64,000 bases of DNA from Novispirillum itersonii (GTDB lineage: Bacteria; Pseudomonadota; Alphaproteobacteria; Rhodospirillales; Rhodospirillaceae). The notes beneath the pieces are model-generated. The model searched no databases and was not told where the DNA came from. It saw only the letters and a list, made by a program, of their open reading frames with translations. A program made the translations under genes and the position numbers. The stretch is from positions 23,712 to 87,711 of the forward strand of contig NZ_JACIIX010000018.1 of the NCBI RefSeq assembly GCF_014205675.1, given 5' to 3'. Positions 18,816 to 28,167 of this stretch are shown here, in pieces (the first letter of the stretch is position 1; the number at the start of each line of letters is the position of its first letter).

Positions 18816-20189
18816 CTACTCCCGCTGAAAATCATAAACCGACCCCAGCCCCAGCAGGCCGGTCAGTTCATCCAGCGCCGTCCGGCCTTCGCCCAGCAGG
18901 GCCGGGTCCTGCAAGCCGTCCACATCCAGACGGTCGCGGTAATGCCGGTCCACCCAGCGCTCCAGCGCCTCCAGACGGTCCGGGGTCATCAGGCTGCCGG
19001 GGTTGACCGCCGCCTGTTCCGCCGCCGTCAGCACCACCCGCAACCGCAGGCAGGCCGGGCCGCCGCCATTGCGCATGCTTTGCCGCAGATCCATGAACAC
19101 CGCCTCGCGGATCGGCTGATCCGGTCCGGTGATCCCCGCCACCAACGCCCGCACGCTGTCAGTCTCCTGCGCCTCAACCGGCAGGATCAGGCGCATTCCG
19201 CCTTCCGGATGGGCCAGAAGCTGGCTGTTGAACAGATAGCTGCGCACCATATCCGCCACCGGAACAGCGACCTGCGGCACCTGCACCACCTTCAGGGTCC
19301 CGCCCAGACGGGTGTTCAGATCGTCCAGCACCCGGTCATGATCGACAAAGGCGTTTTCATAGGTGAACAGAACATCCCCGCTCCCGACCGAAATCACATC
19401 GTTATGGAACACCCCGGCGTCAATCATCGCCGGGTTCTGCTGCACAAACACCGTCCGCGCCGGGTCCAGCCCATGCAGACGGGCCACTGCCTGCGAGGCT
19501 TCCAGCGTCTGCCGGGCGGGGAACTGCTGCGGCTTCGGGGCGGCGCGGTCCAGCACCGACCGGCCATAGACGAACACTTCCACTCCGGCACCACCAAACC
19601 CGGATCCAGCGAAATCACCGCACAGCCGGGTGTGGTTCGCCGCCCCTTCATCGCCGAAATGTTCGGTCCCCGGCAGGGCCGGATGATGGGCGAAATGCCG
19701 GTCATCGCCAAAAGTGGCGCGCAGGATCCGCCCGGTCACTTCATGCTCGATCGAACGGTGCAGCATCGCCGACAGGTTGGCCGGAGTAAAATGCACCCGC
19801 CCGTCGACTGTATCCGCTGACGGCGAGACGGTGGCAGCGTTAGCGGTCCACATCGGCGAGGCCGACAGCAGCGCCAGCATCAGCGACGGTGCCTGTTTCC
19901 AGCCCTGTTCCAGAATGTGCCGGTCTGTCCCGGTAAACCCAAGCCGCCGCAGGGTCGGAACATGCGGGCGCTCGTGCGGCGGCAGAATGCCCTGAACATA
20001 GCCAAGCTCCAGCAGGCGGCGCATCTTCGCCAGTCCCTGCCGCGCCGCTTCCCGCGGGTTAGACGCCGCCCGGGCGTTGCTGCCGGAGGCCACATTCCCC
20101 CACGACAGACCGGCGTAATTGTGGGTCAGACCCGGCAGACCGTCAAAATTGGCTTCGACCGCCCGGGGCGGCACCGATACGGACGTCAT
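18816..20189 (-). CDS. astB: N-succinylarginine dihydrolase
   Basis: A 457-residue enzyme that converts N2-succinylarginine to N2-succinylornithine, ammonia and CO2, the second step of the AST pathway. The N-terminus ([18 protein letters not shown], then GNVAS) and the catalytic cysteine segment [12 protein letters not shown] are characteristic; length agrees with the family (about 445). The ATG at 20189 is supported by AAGGA 10 bases upstream. It follows astA by 45 bases on the same strand and runs tail-to-tail with the Lrp-like gene, 18 bases apart. No astC or astD homologue lies in the window beyond the distant class III aminotransferase and aldehyde dehydrogenase at the left end, which look polyamine-directed. 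Confidence 0.95.
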   Translation of the reverse strand: MTSVSVPPRAVEANFDGLPGLTHNYAGLSWGNVASGSNARAASNPREAARQGLAKMRRLLELGYVQGILPPHERPHVPTLRRLGFTGTDRHILEQGWKQAPSLMLALLSASPMWTANAATVSPSADTVDGRVHFTPANLSAMLHRSIEHEVTGRILRATFGDDRHFAHHPALPGTEHFGDEGAANHTRLCGDFAGSGFGGAGVEVFVYGRSVLDRAAPKPQQFPARQTLEASQAVARLHGLDPARTVFVQQNPAMIDAGVFHNDVISVGSGDVLFTYENAFVDHDRVLDDLNTRLGGTLKVVQVPQVAVPVADMVRSYLFNSQLLAHPEGGMRLILPVEAQETDSVRALVAGITGPDQPIREAVFMDLRQSMRNGGGPACLRLRVVLTAAEQAAVNPGSLMTPDRLEALERWVDRHYRDRLDVDGLQDPALLGEGRTALDELTGLLGLGSVYDFQRE

Positions 20190-20234
20190 TATGGAATTCC
20201 TTCTCAACAGTCAGAAAAGCGGGCCGCAGGTCTC

Positions 20235-21266
20235 TCAGGCGCGGCACCACAAAACGGTTTCCCCCAGTCCGACCTTCAGGGCCGCCCGGTCGGCAGGCGA
20301 CAGCACAAGCCCCCCGGCACTGTCCGGGCTGGCCGTCGTCCGCAGGGCCCGGAACCGGGTAAAATCAGGGATGCAGACCAGAACCTCCTGCGGCTCCTCG
20401 TCGCTGGTATCGGCCATCACCACCGCCGTCCGGCTGTCCCGCACCGTGCGCAGATCATGGGGATGGGCTTCCAGCACCGGACCGGCATCAAAAATATCCA
20501 CCGAGTGGCTGTGCCGGAATCCTTCCTTCAACAGCAGATGCAACGCCGGTTGCGAAGCCTCCTGAGCCCTGGCAATCGCCTGCCGGGCCGCCGGGGGCAG
20601 CAGGTCGGAATAGATCGGAAAGCGCGGCATCAGATCGGCGATAAAACCGTTCTGGCCGATCCCGGACAGGAAATCGGCGCGCTCAAAACTCATCTGAAAG
20701 AAGTGATGGCCGACCGCCTCCCAAAAAGGAGAGCGGCCATCGGCATCGAGCCAGCCACGCAGCTCGGCAATCACCCGGCTGCCGAACCGGTCCGGGTCCA
20801 CCGCCATCATCAGATAGCGGCTGCGCGCCAGCAAAGCGCCGACCCCCGGCAGCCGGGCGGCCGGATCCAGATACAGCGTCCCGACCTCGGCAGCCCCGGT
20901 GTAATCGTTGGCCAACATCAAAACCTCGGAGTCCACGCGGATTCCCAGTTCATGGCAATAATGGCTGTGAATCGAGCGACGGAAATTCCAGAACGGCCGG
21001 TCATGACCAACCCCCAGATACACCGCTGCCGTACCGACAAGATCGCCCCGGTCCACATCCTCCAGCACCAGCAGGAAGCATTCCGTCCCGGTGGGAGCCT
21101 GCCCGGAGGCCGCCCGGGAAAAGCTGGACAGCGAGCGTTCCACCCGTTCCGCCAGAGCATCGGGATTGGCGGGCAGAGTGGTCAGCCCCGTGCCTGCCCC
21201 TTCCGCCAGCCGGACCAGCCCGGCATCATCCCCGGCCTGCGCCGGACGGACCACAAAACGGCTCAT
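20235..21266 (-). CDS. astA: Arginine N-succinyltransferase
   Basis: A 343-residue acyltransferase that succinylates arginine from succinyl-CoA, the entry step of the AST pathway. Conserved segments include FVVRPAQAGDDAGLVRLA near the start, SELMLA-like DSEVLMLANDYTG, YLDPAAR and FWEAVGHHFFQMSFERADFL. Pseudomonas has two such subunits, AruF and AruG; only one gene is present here, as in enteric bacteria. The ATG at 21266 has GAGGA with good spacing; the ATG six bases upstream has none. The 645-base gap upstream contains no convincing gene. Confidence 0.95.
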   Translation of the reverse strand: MSRFVVRPAQAGDDAGLVRLAEGAGTGLTTLPANPDALAERVERSLSSFSRAASGQAPTGTECFLLVLEDVDRGDLVGTAAVYLGVGHDRPFWNFRRSIHSHYCHELGIRVDSEVLMLANDYTGAAEVGTLYLDPAARLPGVGALLARSRYLMMAVDPDRFGSRVIAELRGWLDADGRSPFWEAVGHHFFQMSFERADFLSGIGQNGFIADLMPRFPIYSDLLPPAARQAIARAQEASQPALHLLLKEGFRHSHSVDIFDAGPVLEAHPHDLRTVRDSRTAVVMADTSDEEPQEVLVCIPDFTRFRALRTTASPDSAGGLVLSPADRAALKVGLGETVLWCRA

Positions 21267-21768
21267 CCCCATTCCTCTGTCACGGGTTCCGCCGGAAAAC
21301 ACCCCCGGCCCAGCCACAGTGACACAGAGAGACCCGTGCAGGGTTCCGAATTACAGGGAAGAAACAGAACGGCTCACGGCTTTAACCGAGTACGGCCGGA
21401 CGACAGGACACGGTGCCGCGCCCTCAGGTTGCCCCTGCGTATCGGCGGCCCTGTCAGGCAGAGACACTTCAGACATAATTGTATGGTTTCTGCGATTTTT
21501 CGGGCAATCGGCTGCCGGATCGCGTAGCGTGTCCTCACCGGTTTTCGGTATCAGCTCCCGCCCTGTCCGGCGGCCCTCTCGTCCATGGCCTGCCCTCCGG
21601 TTCTCCGGGGTTTCAGGCTGGAAGCCGGACTCTTTGCAGCGATCGGGGTTTTCCCGGGCGGGAGCCCCTTTTTCCCTTTGCCTCTGCCCAAACGTCCCCG
21701 CCAAACGTTCCCGGCTGAATTCGGTGCCCCGGTCCCCTGCCCGGCCATAGCGGGCCCCGAAAATACAA

Positions 21769-21798
21769 ATCCGTCCCCGCTCTCGTTCAGGGACGGAT
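21769..21798 (-). terminator. Terminator of the XRE regulator gene
   Basis: ATCCGTCCC and GGGACGGAT (21769-21777 and 21790-21798) form a perfect 9-bp stem. On the minus strand the hairpin is followed by TTGTATTTTC, a passable U-rich tail. It lies about 115 bases past the XRE gene stop. The rest of the gap 21267-21911 shows no gene I can support. Confidence 0.55.
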
Positions 21799-21911
21799 CT
21801 GCATTTCTGTAACCGTCTGGTTCAGTCAGGATGATGGTCTTGCTGAGCGGGCAGCGTTGTGTCGCCGCCTCTGGTCACCATCGCCCCCTGAACCCGGGAC
21901 CTGCGGCGCGA

Positions 21912-22346
21912 TTATTCGCGGTTGGCGCGGGCCAGCGTATCAATCAGGGCCCGGACCTTCTCGCGCTGATTGGCCGGCATGTGCCAGTACGAGCGCACCA
22001 GTTCCAGACTTTCGGTCTTGTTCATCAGGTCACCGCTGGGGCGACGGCCACGCCCGCCGAGAGCCGCCGGTTCGGTGACTTCGGTGTTGCGCTTGCGTCC
22101 CCGCAGGGTGTCTTCCGGAACATCCTCGAAGAAATAGGTGATGGACACGCCAAGGGCCTGACAGACGTCAAACAGGCGGCTGGCACTCAGGCGGTTGAGA
22201 CCGCGCTCGTACTTCTGCACCTGCTGGAACGAAACGCCAATGGACTTGGCCAACTGTTCCTGCGTCATCCCCATCAGGGTGCGACGCAGTTGCATCCGGG
22301 AGCCGACATGGATGTCGATCGGATCGGGGTCTTTATCGAAGTTCAC
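21912..22346 (-). CDS. XRE-family transcriptional regulator
   Basis: A 144-residue DNA-binding protein. The helix-turn-helix lies at about 18-72: RRTLMGMTQEQLAKSIGVSF, then QQVQKYERGLNRLSASRL, with VSITYFFEDV closing the domain. A basic linker (RGRKRN) and a C-terminal helical segment (SLELVRSYWHMPANQREKVR) follow. This architecture is common in alphaproteobacteria, where such proteins act as chromosomal regulators rather than phage repressors. It stands alone; its target cannot be read from the context. Confidence 0.85.
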   Translation of the reverse strand: MNFDKDPDPIDIHVGSRMQLRRTLMGMTQEQLAKSIGVSFQQVQKYERGLNRLSASRLFDVCQALGVSITYFFEDVPEDTLRGRKRNTEVTEPAALGGRGRRPSGDLMNKTESLELVRSYWHMPANQREKVRALIDTLARANRE

Positions 22347-22690
22347 GGCAAACCTCTTTGCAGCTTGATCTCCCTCTTAGACCACAACCTTACAGGGCAG
22401 GTCAATGAGACATTAGAACGATGCTACTGATAAGCTATTGATATTCGCAAATCGCAATGACGATTTCTGCGGGAATTTTATGATACCATCAAGTCATCGC
22501 CCGAGCGGTTCTTTAGAAATAAGTAAAAAGTAAGGCATATTTTACGCAGTGTTTTCTAAGTCAGATTACAGTTTCGGTGAAAAAAGAAGCCTGACCGGCA
22601 ACCGTCAATTCCATAATGTGAAAAACAGAAAGAAGGCCGACGGAATAATCGTCAGCCTTCATGCAATTTTCTTTTTTGTTCCGGTCTATT
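22347..22690. other. AT-rich intergenic region with bidirectional-looking terminator
   Basis: About 340 bases of clearly lower GC than the surroundings lie between the XRE gene and the CoA-transferase gene. It should hold the XRE promoter. At 22632-22660 an 11-bp stem (GAAGGCCGACG facing CGTCAGCCTTC, one wobble pair) has T-rich sequence on both sides: TTTCTGTTTTT on the minus strand after the CoA-transferase gene, and ATTTTCTTTTTT on the plus strand. No gene longer than a few dozen codons is credible here. Confidence 0.6.
22620..22660 (-). terminator. Terminator of the CoA-transferase/ABC operon
   Basis: On the minus strand, GAAGGCTGACG pairs with CGTCGGCCTTC and is followed by TTTCTGTTTTT. 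It lies about 30 bases after the stop of the CaiB-type gene and closes the five-gene minus-strand operon. Confidence 0.8.
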
Positions 22691-23800
22691 TTAACGCCAG
22701 AGCGCACAAATCCCGCCCTTTTCCACCTCTGAGAAGGGCCTGCGTACCCGTGGAGCCACGCCGTCCACCCGGGCCGGAAACACAACCTCCGCCGTTCCGC
22801 CCCCGGCCGACCCTGTGGTGGTATAGCCCCGGTCCACCACATGGGGATGCACCAGCGACTCCGCAGGCAACAGAACCGGATCAAAACAGCAGTCGACCTC
22901 CGCCAGAGAATCCACCCACTCCTGTAACGTGCGCGACAGAAAAAGGTCTGCAATCTCTGCGATCAATCCGGTCTGCGGCATCGGTTCCCCCTGACGGGGA
23001 ATCCAGTCCGGGCGGTCCACCGCCGTGCAGAAGGCCTGCCAGAATTTCGGCTCCAGCGGCGCCAGAGCCGCAAACCGTCCGTCCCGGCAGCGGTACAGCC
23101 GGTAACAGGCCGCCCCACCGTTCAGCAGATCAGTTTCCGGCGGCACCGGCCCATGCAGGCCAAGGGTCAGGCCCAGACTGTTCATGCCCAGCGCCGACTC
23201 AAACAGCGAGACATCAATGCTCGCCCCGATCCCTTCCCGCCCCTGCCGGACCGCAGCAGCCAGAATCGCCATCACCGCGTGCATGGCCCCGGCATGATCG
23301 GCAATCGGCGGAAAGGGGATCACCGGGGTCTCCGCCGTTCCCATCAGGGCCAGTGCCCCGGTCAGGGCCATATAGGTCAGGTCATGCCCGGCCCGCTGCA
23401 CCAGCGGCCCGGTCTGCCCATACCCGGACAACGCACAGTGAATCAGCCTCGGGTTCAGATCCCGCAACCGCTCCGGCCCGAAACCAAGGCGTGGCAGCAC
23501 ACCGGGCCGGAAACTTTCCACCAGCACATCGGCCTGCCGCACCAGCCGTTCCAGTTCCGCCACCCCGTCCGGGGCTTTCAGATCCAGCCGGATCACCGTC
23601 TTGTTGCCGTTCAGCACCCGGTACAGCGGCGACAGGCCATCGTCCGCCACCGGCCCGAAGGTCCGCATCGGGTCGCCCTGCGGCGGCTCCACCTTGATGA
23701 CATCCGCCCCCATGTCCGACAGCAGCAGCGTCGCATAGGGCCCGGGGATGTACTGCGACAGATCTAAGACCTTCAAACCCGGCAGGAACGTATGGAGCAT
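22691..23800 (-). CDS. CaiB/BaiF family (type III) CoA transferase
   Basis: A 369-residue family III CoA transferase. It begins LPGLKVLDLSQYIPGPYATL and has ADVIKVEPPQGDPMR; the likely catalytic aspartate is in PIADHAGAMHAV. Members transfer CoA between carboxylic acids or racemise methylacyl-CoA (the related AMACR). It is the last gene of an operon that begins with an ABC importer, which suggests the imported compound is, or becomes, a carboxylic acid activated as a CoA thioester. The ATG at 23800 directly precedes the conserved start. The substrate is not deducible. Confidence 0.88.
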   Translation of the reverse strand: MLHTFLPGLKVLDLSQYIPGPYATLLLSDMGADVIKVEPPQGDPMRTFGPVADDGLSPLYRVLNGNKTVIRLDLKAPDGVAELERLVRQADVLVESFRPGVLPRLGFGPERLRDLNPRLIHCALSGYGQTGPLVQRAGHDLTYMALTGALALMGTAETPVIPFPPIADHAGAMHAVMAILAAAVRQGREGIGASIDVSLFESALGMNSLGLTLGLHGPVPPETDLLNGGAACYRLYRCRDGRFAALAPLEPKFWQAFCTAVDRPDWIPRQGEPMPQTGLIAEIADLFLSRTLQEWVDSLAEVDCCFDPVLLPAESLVHPHVVDRGYTTTGSAGGGTAEVVFPARVDGVAPRVRRPFSEVEKGGICALWR

Positions 23801-23885
23801 GGATGTTTCCCCCTGTGATCTCGCCGGATCCGGCGCTTGACCACAGGATGCCTGTGCCTTTTCCCTCTGACAAGCCGGGGGCGTG

Positions 23886-24701
23886 TCAGCTCCCCACCTT
23901 CGCCAGCACATCCGCCTTCAGGAAGCGTTCGATCAGCAGCATGAACAGGATCGACGGCACCAGCAGGATCAGCGCGGTGATCGACGCCACCTGATAGTTG
24001 CCTTCCATGCTGGCGGAAAACAGCAGCAGCGGCATGGTCTTGATCTCCGGCACCCCGACAAAGAACGTGCCGGTGAATTCATCCAGCGAGGTCAGGAACA
24101 CAAAGATCGCGCTGGCAAGGATCCCCGGCAGTGCCAGCGGCAGGGTAACGGTCCGGAAGGCCAGAAACGGGGTTGCCCCCATGTTGCGGGCCGCCAGTTC
24201 CAGATCCCGGTCCACCGCCGCAAAGGCTGCGGTGGCAATCCAGACGGAGAACACCAATCCTTGCAGGGTGTGCACCAGCACAACACCGGTCAGGGTCCCG
24301 TTCAGCCCCAGACTGTAAAAGATCCGCGCAATGTTCATATGCACGGCCACCGACGGAAAGGCCTGCGGCAGCAGGAACAGCAGCAGAAACGCGGTCCGCC
24401 ACGGCAGTTTGCCCCGCCCCAGCGCATAGCCGGCCGGAATGGCAATCGCCAGACTGCACAGCACCGTGCCAAACGCGATCACCACCGAGGTGCCCAGCGA
24501 GGCCATGGCATTGCCCTGCGGACGGAACACCCGTTCCCAGAAGGCAAAGCCCCACTTCAGCGGCAGTTTATGCGGAAAATACCAGACCTCGGCAAAGGCC
24601 CAGATCAGCATGTTGGCAATCGGCCCGAAAATGACAAAGGCAAACAGCACGATCAGGGCCGCCTTCAGCGCCACCGACGGCAAACGGACTCCGGCCCCCA
24701 T
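23886..24701 (-). CDS. ABC transporter permease, PotC/PhnV-like
   Basis: A 271-residue inner-membrane permease with six predicted helices. The EAA loop is ELAARNMGATPFLAFRTVTL. The start codon shares one base with the stop of the preceding permease gene (TGATG), indicating translational coupling. It belongs to the spermidine/putrescine/iron/2-aminoethylphosphonate permease superfamily; the substrate is unknown. The CoA-transferase gene follows 85 bases downstream. Confidence 0.9.
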   Translation of the reverse strand: MGAGVRLPSVALKAALIVLFAFVIFGPIANMLIWAFAEVWYFPHKLPLKWGFAFWERVFRPQGNAMASLGTSVVIAFGTVLCSLAIAIPAGYALGRGKLPWRTAFLLLFLLPQAFPSVAVHMNIARIFYSLGLNGTLTGVVLVHTLQGLVFSVWIATAAFAAVDRDLELAARNMGATPFLAFRTVTLPLALPGILASAIFVFLTSLDEFTGTFFVGVPEIKTMPLLLFSASMEGNYQVASITALILLVPSILFMLLIERFLKADVLAKVGS

Positions 24702-25549
24702 CACGCGGCCCCCTTCTCTTTGACGCCCCGGCGCAGATAGGCCCAGGCCACCACCGCCGTCATGGCATAGGACAGGAACCCCAGAGCATTCGCCACCGGA
24801 TAATCCCCGTAGGAATTGATGCGCCACGCCATATCGACCGTCAGCATGGTCGGGGTCTGGGCGTTGATCATCATCGGCACCGACAGCACCGACATCATCA
24901 CCACATAGGAGAGGATCAGCCCGGTCATCAGCGTTGGCATCACCTGCGGCACCACGATCTGGAGCAGGATCCGCAGCCGCCCGGCCCCGACATTGCGGGC
25001 CGCCTCGATGGTGGAACGGTCCAGCGCCGCCATCGCCCCCGCCACCAGCAGAGTGACAAAGGGGGTCTGCTTCCAGACAAAGGTGATCAGGATCCCGCGC
25101 CAGTCGAGGAAGCTGGCCGCCTGCAACGGTTCCATCACCCCACCGGACACCAACAGCGAATTCATCATGCCGTTCTTGGCCAGAAAGGTCCGCATCAGCT
25201 GTCCGGCCACCACAAAGGGGATAAACAGCGGCCAGCGGTACAGCCATTTCAGGATCCCCACCGCCCACCGACTTTCGCCCAGCGTCAGATACCCGCCGAT
25301 CATAATCGAGAACAGCCCGATCACCGCCGTGGCGGCCACCACGATCAGCAGGGTAAACCACACATCCTGCGAATAGAAATCATAGGCCTTGGCCAGATGG
25401 CTCAGGGTCCAGCCATCCGGGCCATGAAAGGCCCAGATCACCGAATAGCCCAGCGGATAGAGAAACAGAAAACCAATGGTCAGCAGGGCGGGCAGGATCA
25501 GCAGCAGGCTGCCCAGCCGGTCCCGGGTTATCGATGTCAGGCCCATCAT
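24701..25549 (-). CDS. ABC transporter permease, PotB/PhnU-like
   Basis: A 282-residue inner-membrane permease. The first helix is LLLILPALLTIGFLFLYPLG and the EAA loop is EAARNVGAGRLRILLQIVVP. It pairs with the permease whose gene overlaps its stop by one base. Two adjacent ATG codons (25549 and 25546) are possible starts. Confidence 0.9.
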   Translation of the reverse strand: MMGLTSITRDRLGSLLLILPALLTIGFLFLYPLGYSVIWAFHGPDGWTLSHLAKAYDFYSQDVWFTLLIVVAATAVIGLFSIMIGGYLTLGESRWAVGILKWLYRWPLFIPFVVAGQLMRTFLAKNGMMNSLLVSGGVMEPLQAASFLDWRGILITFVWKQTPFVTLLVAGAMAALDRSTIEAARNVGAGRLRILLQIVVPQVMPTLMTGLILSYVVMMSVLSVPMMINAQTPTMLTVDMAWRINSYGDYPVANALGFLSYAMTAVVAWAYLRRGVKEKGAA

Positions 25550-25621
25550 TCCTAAACCAGTTCCGTGTCAGAACAGACCGTTCCGGGCCGGGAATCCTCC
25601 CCGGCCCGGAACGGCGAGCGG

Positions 25622-26776
25622 TCAGTTGGCGACCTTCTGTTCGTAGGCTTCCTTCATGTCATCAAAGAACCCGGCCAGCGGGAACGGCTTGCCCTTGGCC
25701 GCCAGTTCCGCCGGGGTGACGTCGGAGAAGATCTTCGCCCACACCGCCTTGTCGAGGGTGCCTTCAACATGCTGGGCATCGATGCCCGGATACCAGTTGA
25801 AGCGGTTGACGATCCCTTCCGCCTGCACCTTCGGGCTGGTCGCCAGTTCGATGAACTTCTTGGCCAGATCGCGGTTCTTGGCCTTGGCGGGGATGGCATA
25901 GTAATAGGGCTGGCCCGGCATGCCCGGTTCCGGCAGCAGCAGCTTCAGGGTCGGCGGAATGCGCCCATCAGCCTGCCACGAATAGAACATATCCACCCAC
26001 ACCGGACCCATGGCGATTTCGCCCCGGTTCAGCATGTCCAGCGTTCCGGCATTGCCCGGGGTCAGGGTGACGTTCTGGTTGAAGTCCTTCAGGTCAGCCA
26101 GCGCCTTGCCCCAGCCATCCTTGACCTTGGCGTCATAGGGCCCGTTGATCATCTGGGCGGTGTTGCCGCCATAGGCGTACATCCAGCTGACCACAAAAGC
26201 GACGCCGGACATGCCATTCTTGATACCGTTATAGCCGAAGGCCTTGGGATTGGCCTTCACCCAGCCGCGCAGCTCTTCCAGCGTCCGCGGCGGGGTCTTC
26301 ACCACATCGGGGTTATAGGCAAGAGCGGTCTGGCTGTTGAACATCGGCATCACGAAGCCGTCAACATTGGTGCCCAGCGCGTTGGTGGCAACATCACGGG
26401 TGACCAGCCCGCCGGTGGCAATCTCGGCGCGGTATTTGCTCAGCAGACCGGCGGTGACCATATCGGCGGTCTTGTTCTGCGCCGTCACGATCACGTCGGT
26501 ATCCCACGCGGTCAGGCCCGCCTTGTTCTGGGCTTCCAGCTTCTCAAGGATCTTCTGCGACCCGGCATCGCCGGGGCCGGTGCCGACCACGCTGACCTTC
26601 ACCCCGGGGTTCTGCTTCTCAAACAGTGGCCCGAGGTAATCGGTGACGTATTCCACCATATTTTCCGACCCGCCGGAGGCGACGGTCAGGACTGTTTCCG
26701 CTCGTGCCGCGTTCAGCGCCACCGCCGACACCAGCATCGCCGAAGCAAGATACTTCATGACCCGGAACGCGTTCAT
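25622..26776 (-). CDS. Extracellular solute-binding protein, family 1
   Basis: A 384-residue periplasmic binding protein. A signal peptide (YLASAMLVSAVALNAARA, cleavage before ETVLTVASGG) follows a short basic lead. Residues such as VVGTGPGDAGSQK, DTDVIVTAQN and YAIPAKAKNRDLAKKFIELA match iron/spermidine/phosphonate-type binding proteins. The ATG at 26776 has GGAG upstream. It is encoded 18 bases after the ATPase gene and before the permeases, giving the order ATPase, binding protein, permease, permease. Confidence 0.9.
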   Translation of the reverse strand: MNAFRVMKYLASAMLVSAVALNAARAETVLTVASGGSENMVEYVTDYLGPLFEKQNPGVKVSVVGTGPGDAGSQKILEKLEAQNKAGLTAWDTDVIVTAQNKTADMVTAGLLSKYRAEIATGGLVTRDVATNALGTNVDGFVMPMFNSQTALAYNPDVVKTPPRTLEELRGWVKANPKAFGYNGIKNGMSGVAFVVSWMYAYGGNTAQMINGPYDAKVKDGWGKALADLKDFNQNVTLTPGNAGTLDMLNRGEIAMGPVWVDMFYSWQADGRIPPTLKLLLPEPGMPGQPYYYAIPAKAKNRDLAKKFIELATSPKVQAEGIVNRFNWYPGIDAQHVEGTLDKAVWAKIFSDVTPAELAAKGKPFPLAGFFDDMKEAYEQKVAN

Positions 26777-26794
26777 GTTAAACTCTCCGCTCAC

Positions 26795-27934
26795 TTAGTG
26801 GGTTTGGGCAAACTGTTCGCCCGCTGGGGTGGCCGCGGCGCTGCCTGTCCGCTCAAAGATGTGCAGCGCTGCGGCCGGTACGCAGACATCAACGGCAACG
26901 CCGACGTCCATTCTGACCGGGTGATCCACCAGAAACGGACTGCCGCCGATATCGACGGTGTGCCGGTAGACATTCCCGAGATAACTGTGCAGGGAGACCC
27001 GGCCCGACAGGGTCAGGTGTCCGTCCCTGTCTCCGGATCCCGTCTCACCGGGGACGGCGATGCGGGCAGCATCGCCCCGGAAGAATACGGCAGCCGGACC
27101 ATCCTGCCTGACCCGACTGTTAACCGCCCGGACCGGAAGATCAGCCGTGCCCCGGATCTGCTGCCCCGACAGGGCAATGCGGTCTCCTTCATGGCGCAGG
27201 CTCACCGCGCAGGTGTTCTCCGCCCCCATGAATGCCGCCACATACGGTGACACCGGACGGTGATAGATCTCTTCCGGGGTTCCGGCCTGTGCCACCGTTC
27301 CGTGATCAAGGATCACCACCCGGTCCGCCATCGCCATTGCCTCTTCCCGGTCATGGGTGACAAGGATGGCGGTCAGGCCCAGCTGTTTTTGCAGGGATTT
27401 CACCTCATGCCGCATCGACAGGCGGATGCGGGCATCCAGATTGGACAGCGGTTCATCCAGCAGCAGCACCGGTGGATCCACCGCCAGCGCCCGGGCCAGT
27501 GCCACCCGCTGGCGCTGACCGCCGGACAGCCGGGTGACATTGCGGTCAGCAAACCCGTCCAGCCCCACCAGCGTCAGCATCCGCTGCACCTGCGCCGTCA
27601 CCATCGCCTTCGGCTGGCGGCGGATCCGCAGCGGGAAGCTGATGTTTTCGGCAACCGTCATATGCGGCCACAGGGCATAGGACTGGAACATCATGGCCAT
27701 GCCGCGCTTTTCCGGCGGCAGACCGGTCACATCTTGCCCGTCCACCCGCACCTCGCCTGCCGCAGCCGGGACAAACCCGGCGAGAGTCCGCAGCAGCGTC
27801 GTCTTACCGCACCCGGATGGCCCCAGCAGGGCAATGAATTCTCCCGGCGCGATCGAAAGGTCGATACCGGTCAGCACCTGCGTGCCCCCATAGGAGACAG
27901 ACAGATCCGCGATCTCGATCGAGACACCTTTCAT
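26795..27934 (-). CDS. ABC transporter ATPase, PotA/UgpC-like
   Basis: A 379-residue ABC ATPase. Walker A is GPSGCGKTT, the Q-loop MMFQSYALWPHMTV, the signature LSGGQRQR and Walker B VLLLDEPLSNLDA. A C-terminal TOBE-type regulatory region spans roughly residues 270-370. AGAAAGG lies 7 bases before the ATG at 27934; longer starts are less likely. It is the first gene of the operon and is read from the region that also serves the divergent LacI gene. Confidence 0.92.
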   Translation of the reverse strand: MKGVSIEIADLSVSYGGTQVLTGIDLSIAPGEFIALLGPSGCGKTTLLRTLAGFVPAAAGEVRVDGQDVTGLPPEKRGMAMMFQSYALWPHMTVAENISFPLRIRRQPKAMVTAQVQRMLTLVGLDGFADRNVTRLSGGQRQRVALARALAVDPPVLLLDEPLSNLDARIRLSMRHEVKSLQKQLGLTAILVTHDREEAMAMADRVVILDHGTVAQAGTPEEIYHRPVSPYVAAFMGAENTCAVSLRHEGDRIALSGQQIRGTADLPVRAVNSRVRQDGPAAVFFRGDAARIAVPGETGSGDRDGHLTLSGRVSLHSYLGNVYRHTVDIGGSPFLVDHPVRMDVGVAVDVCVPAAALHIFERTGSAAATPAGEQFAQTH

Positions 27935-27978
27935 CGTGAAGCCTTTCTGCGTCATCGGCCGGAAACCGGCACCCTGTT

Positions 27979-28107
27979 TTGCACACGAGTGCAGTAATAC
28001 GACATAAAGCAGAGTCTTAAGATGCACTTTTTGTTATAAATTTATGAATAACCATGGACCTAGTAGCGCATCATCAGGCGCTGTGGTTAATTTGCACATG
28101 TGTGCAA
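27979..28107. promoter_or_regulatory. Two LacI-type operators in the divergent promoter region
   Basis: A perfect 16-bp palindrome TTGCACATGTGTGCAA is at 28092-28107, 61 bases before the LacI-family start. A related imperfect palindrome TTGCACACGAGTGCAG is at 27979-27994, 45 bases before the ATPase start on the other strand; it matches the first at 12 of 16 positions. Their centres are 113 bp apart, so a tetramer or two dimers could repress both transcripts, with looping possible. The central CpG-like symmetry and length fit LacI-family sites. Confidence 0.7.
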
Positions 28108-28167
28108 TATGTGACGATTTTATGTCACCTTTCCTCTTCTGATGCCTTCTGTGACGGAACTGCCGCC

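Noticed and set aside
19917-21527. A 536-residue plus-strand open frame opposite astA and astB
   Set aside because: Arg/Gln-rich shadow of two clear genes.
21351-21704. A 117-residue minus-strand gene upstream of astA
   Set aside because: Charged low-complexity sequence, no ribosome binding site and no recognisable motif.
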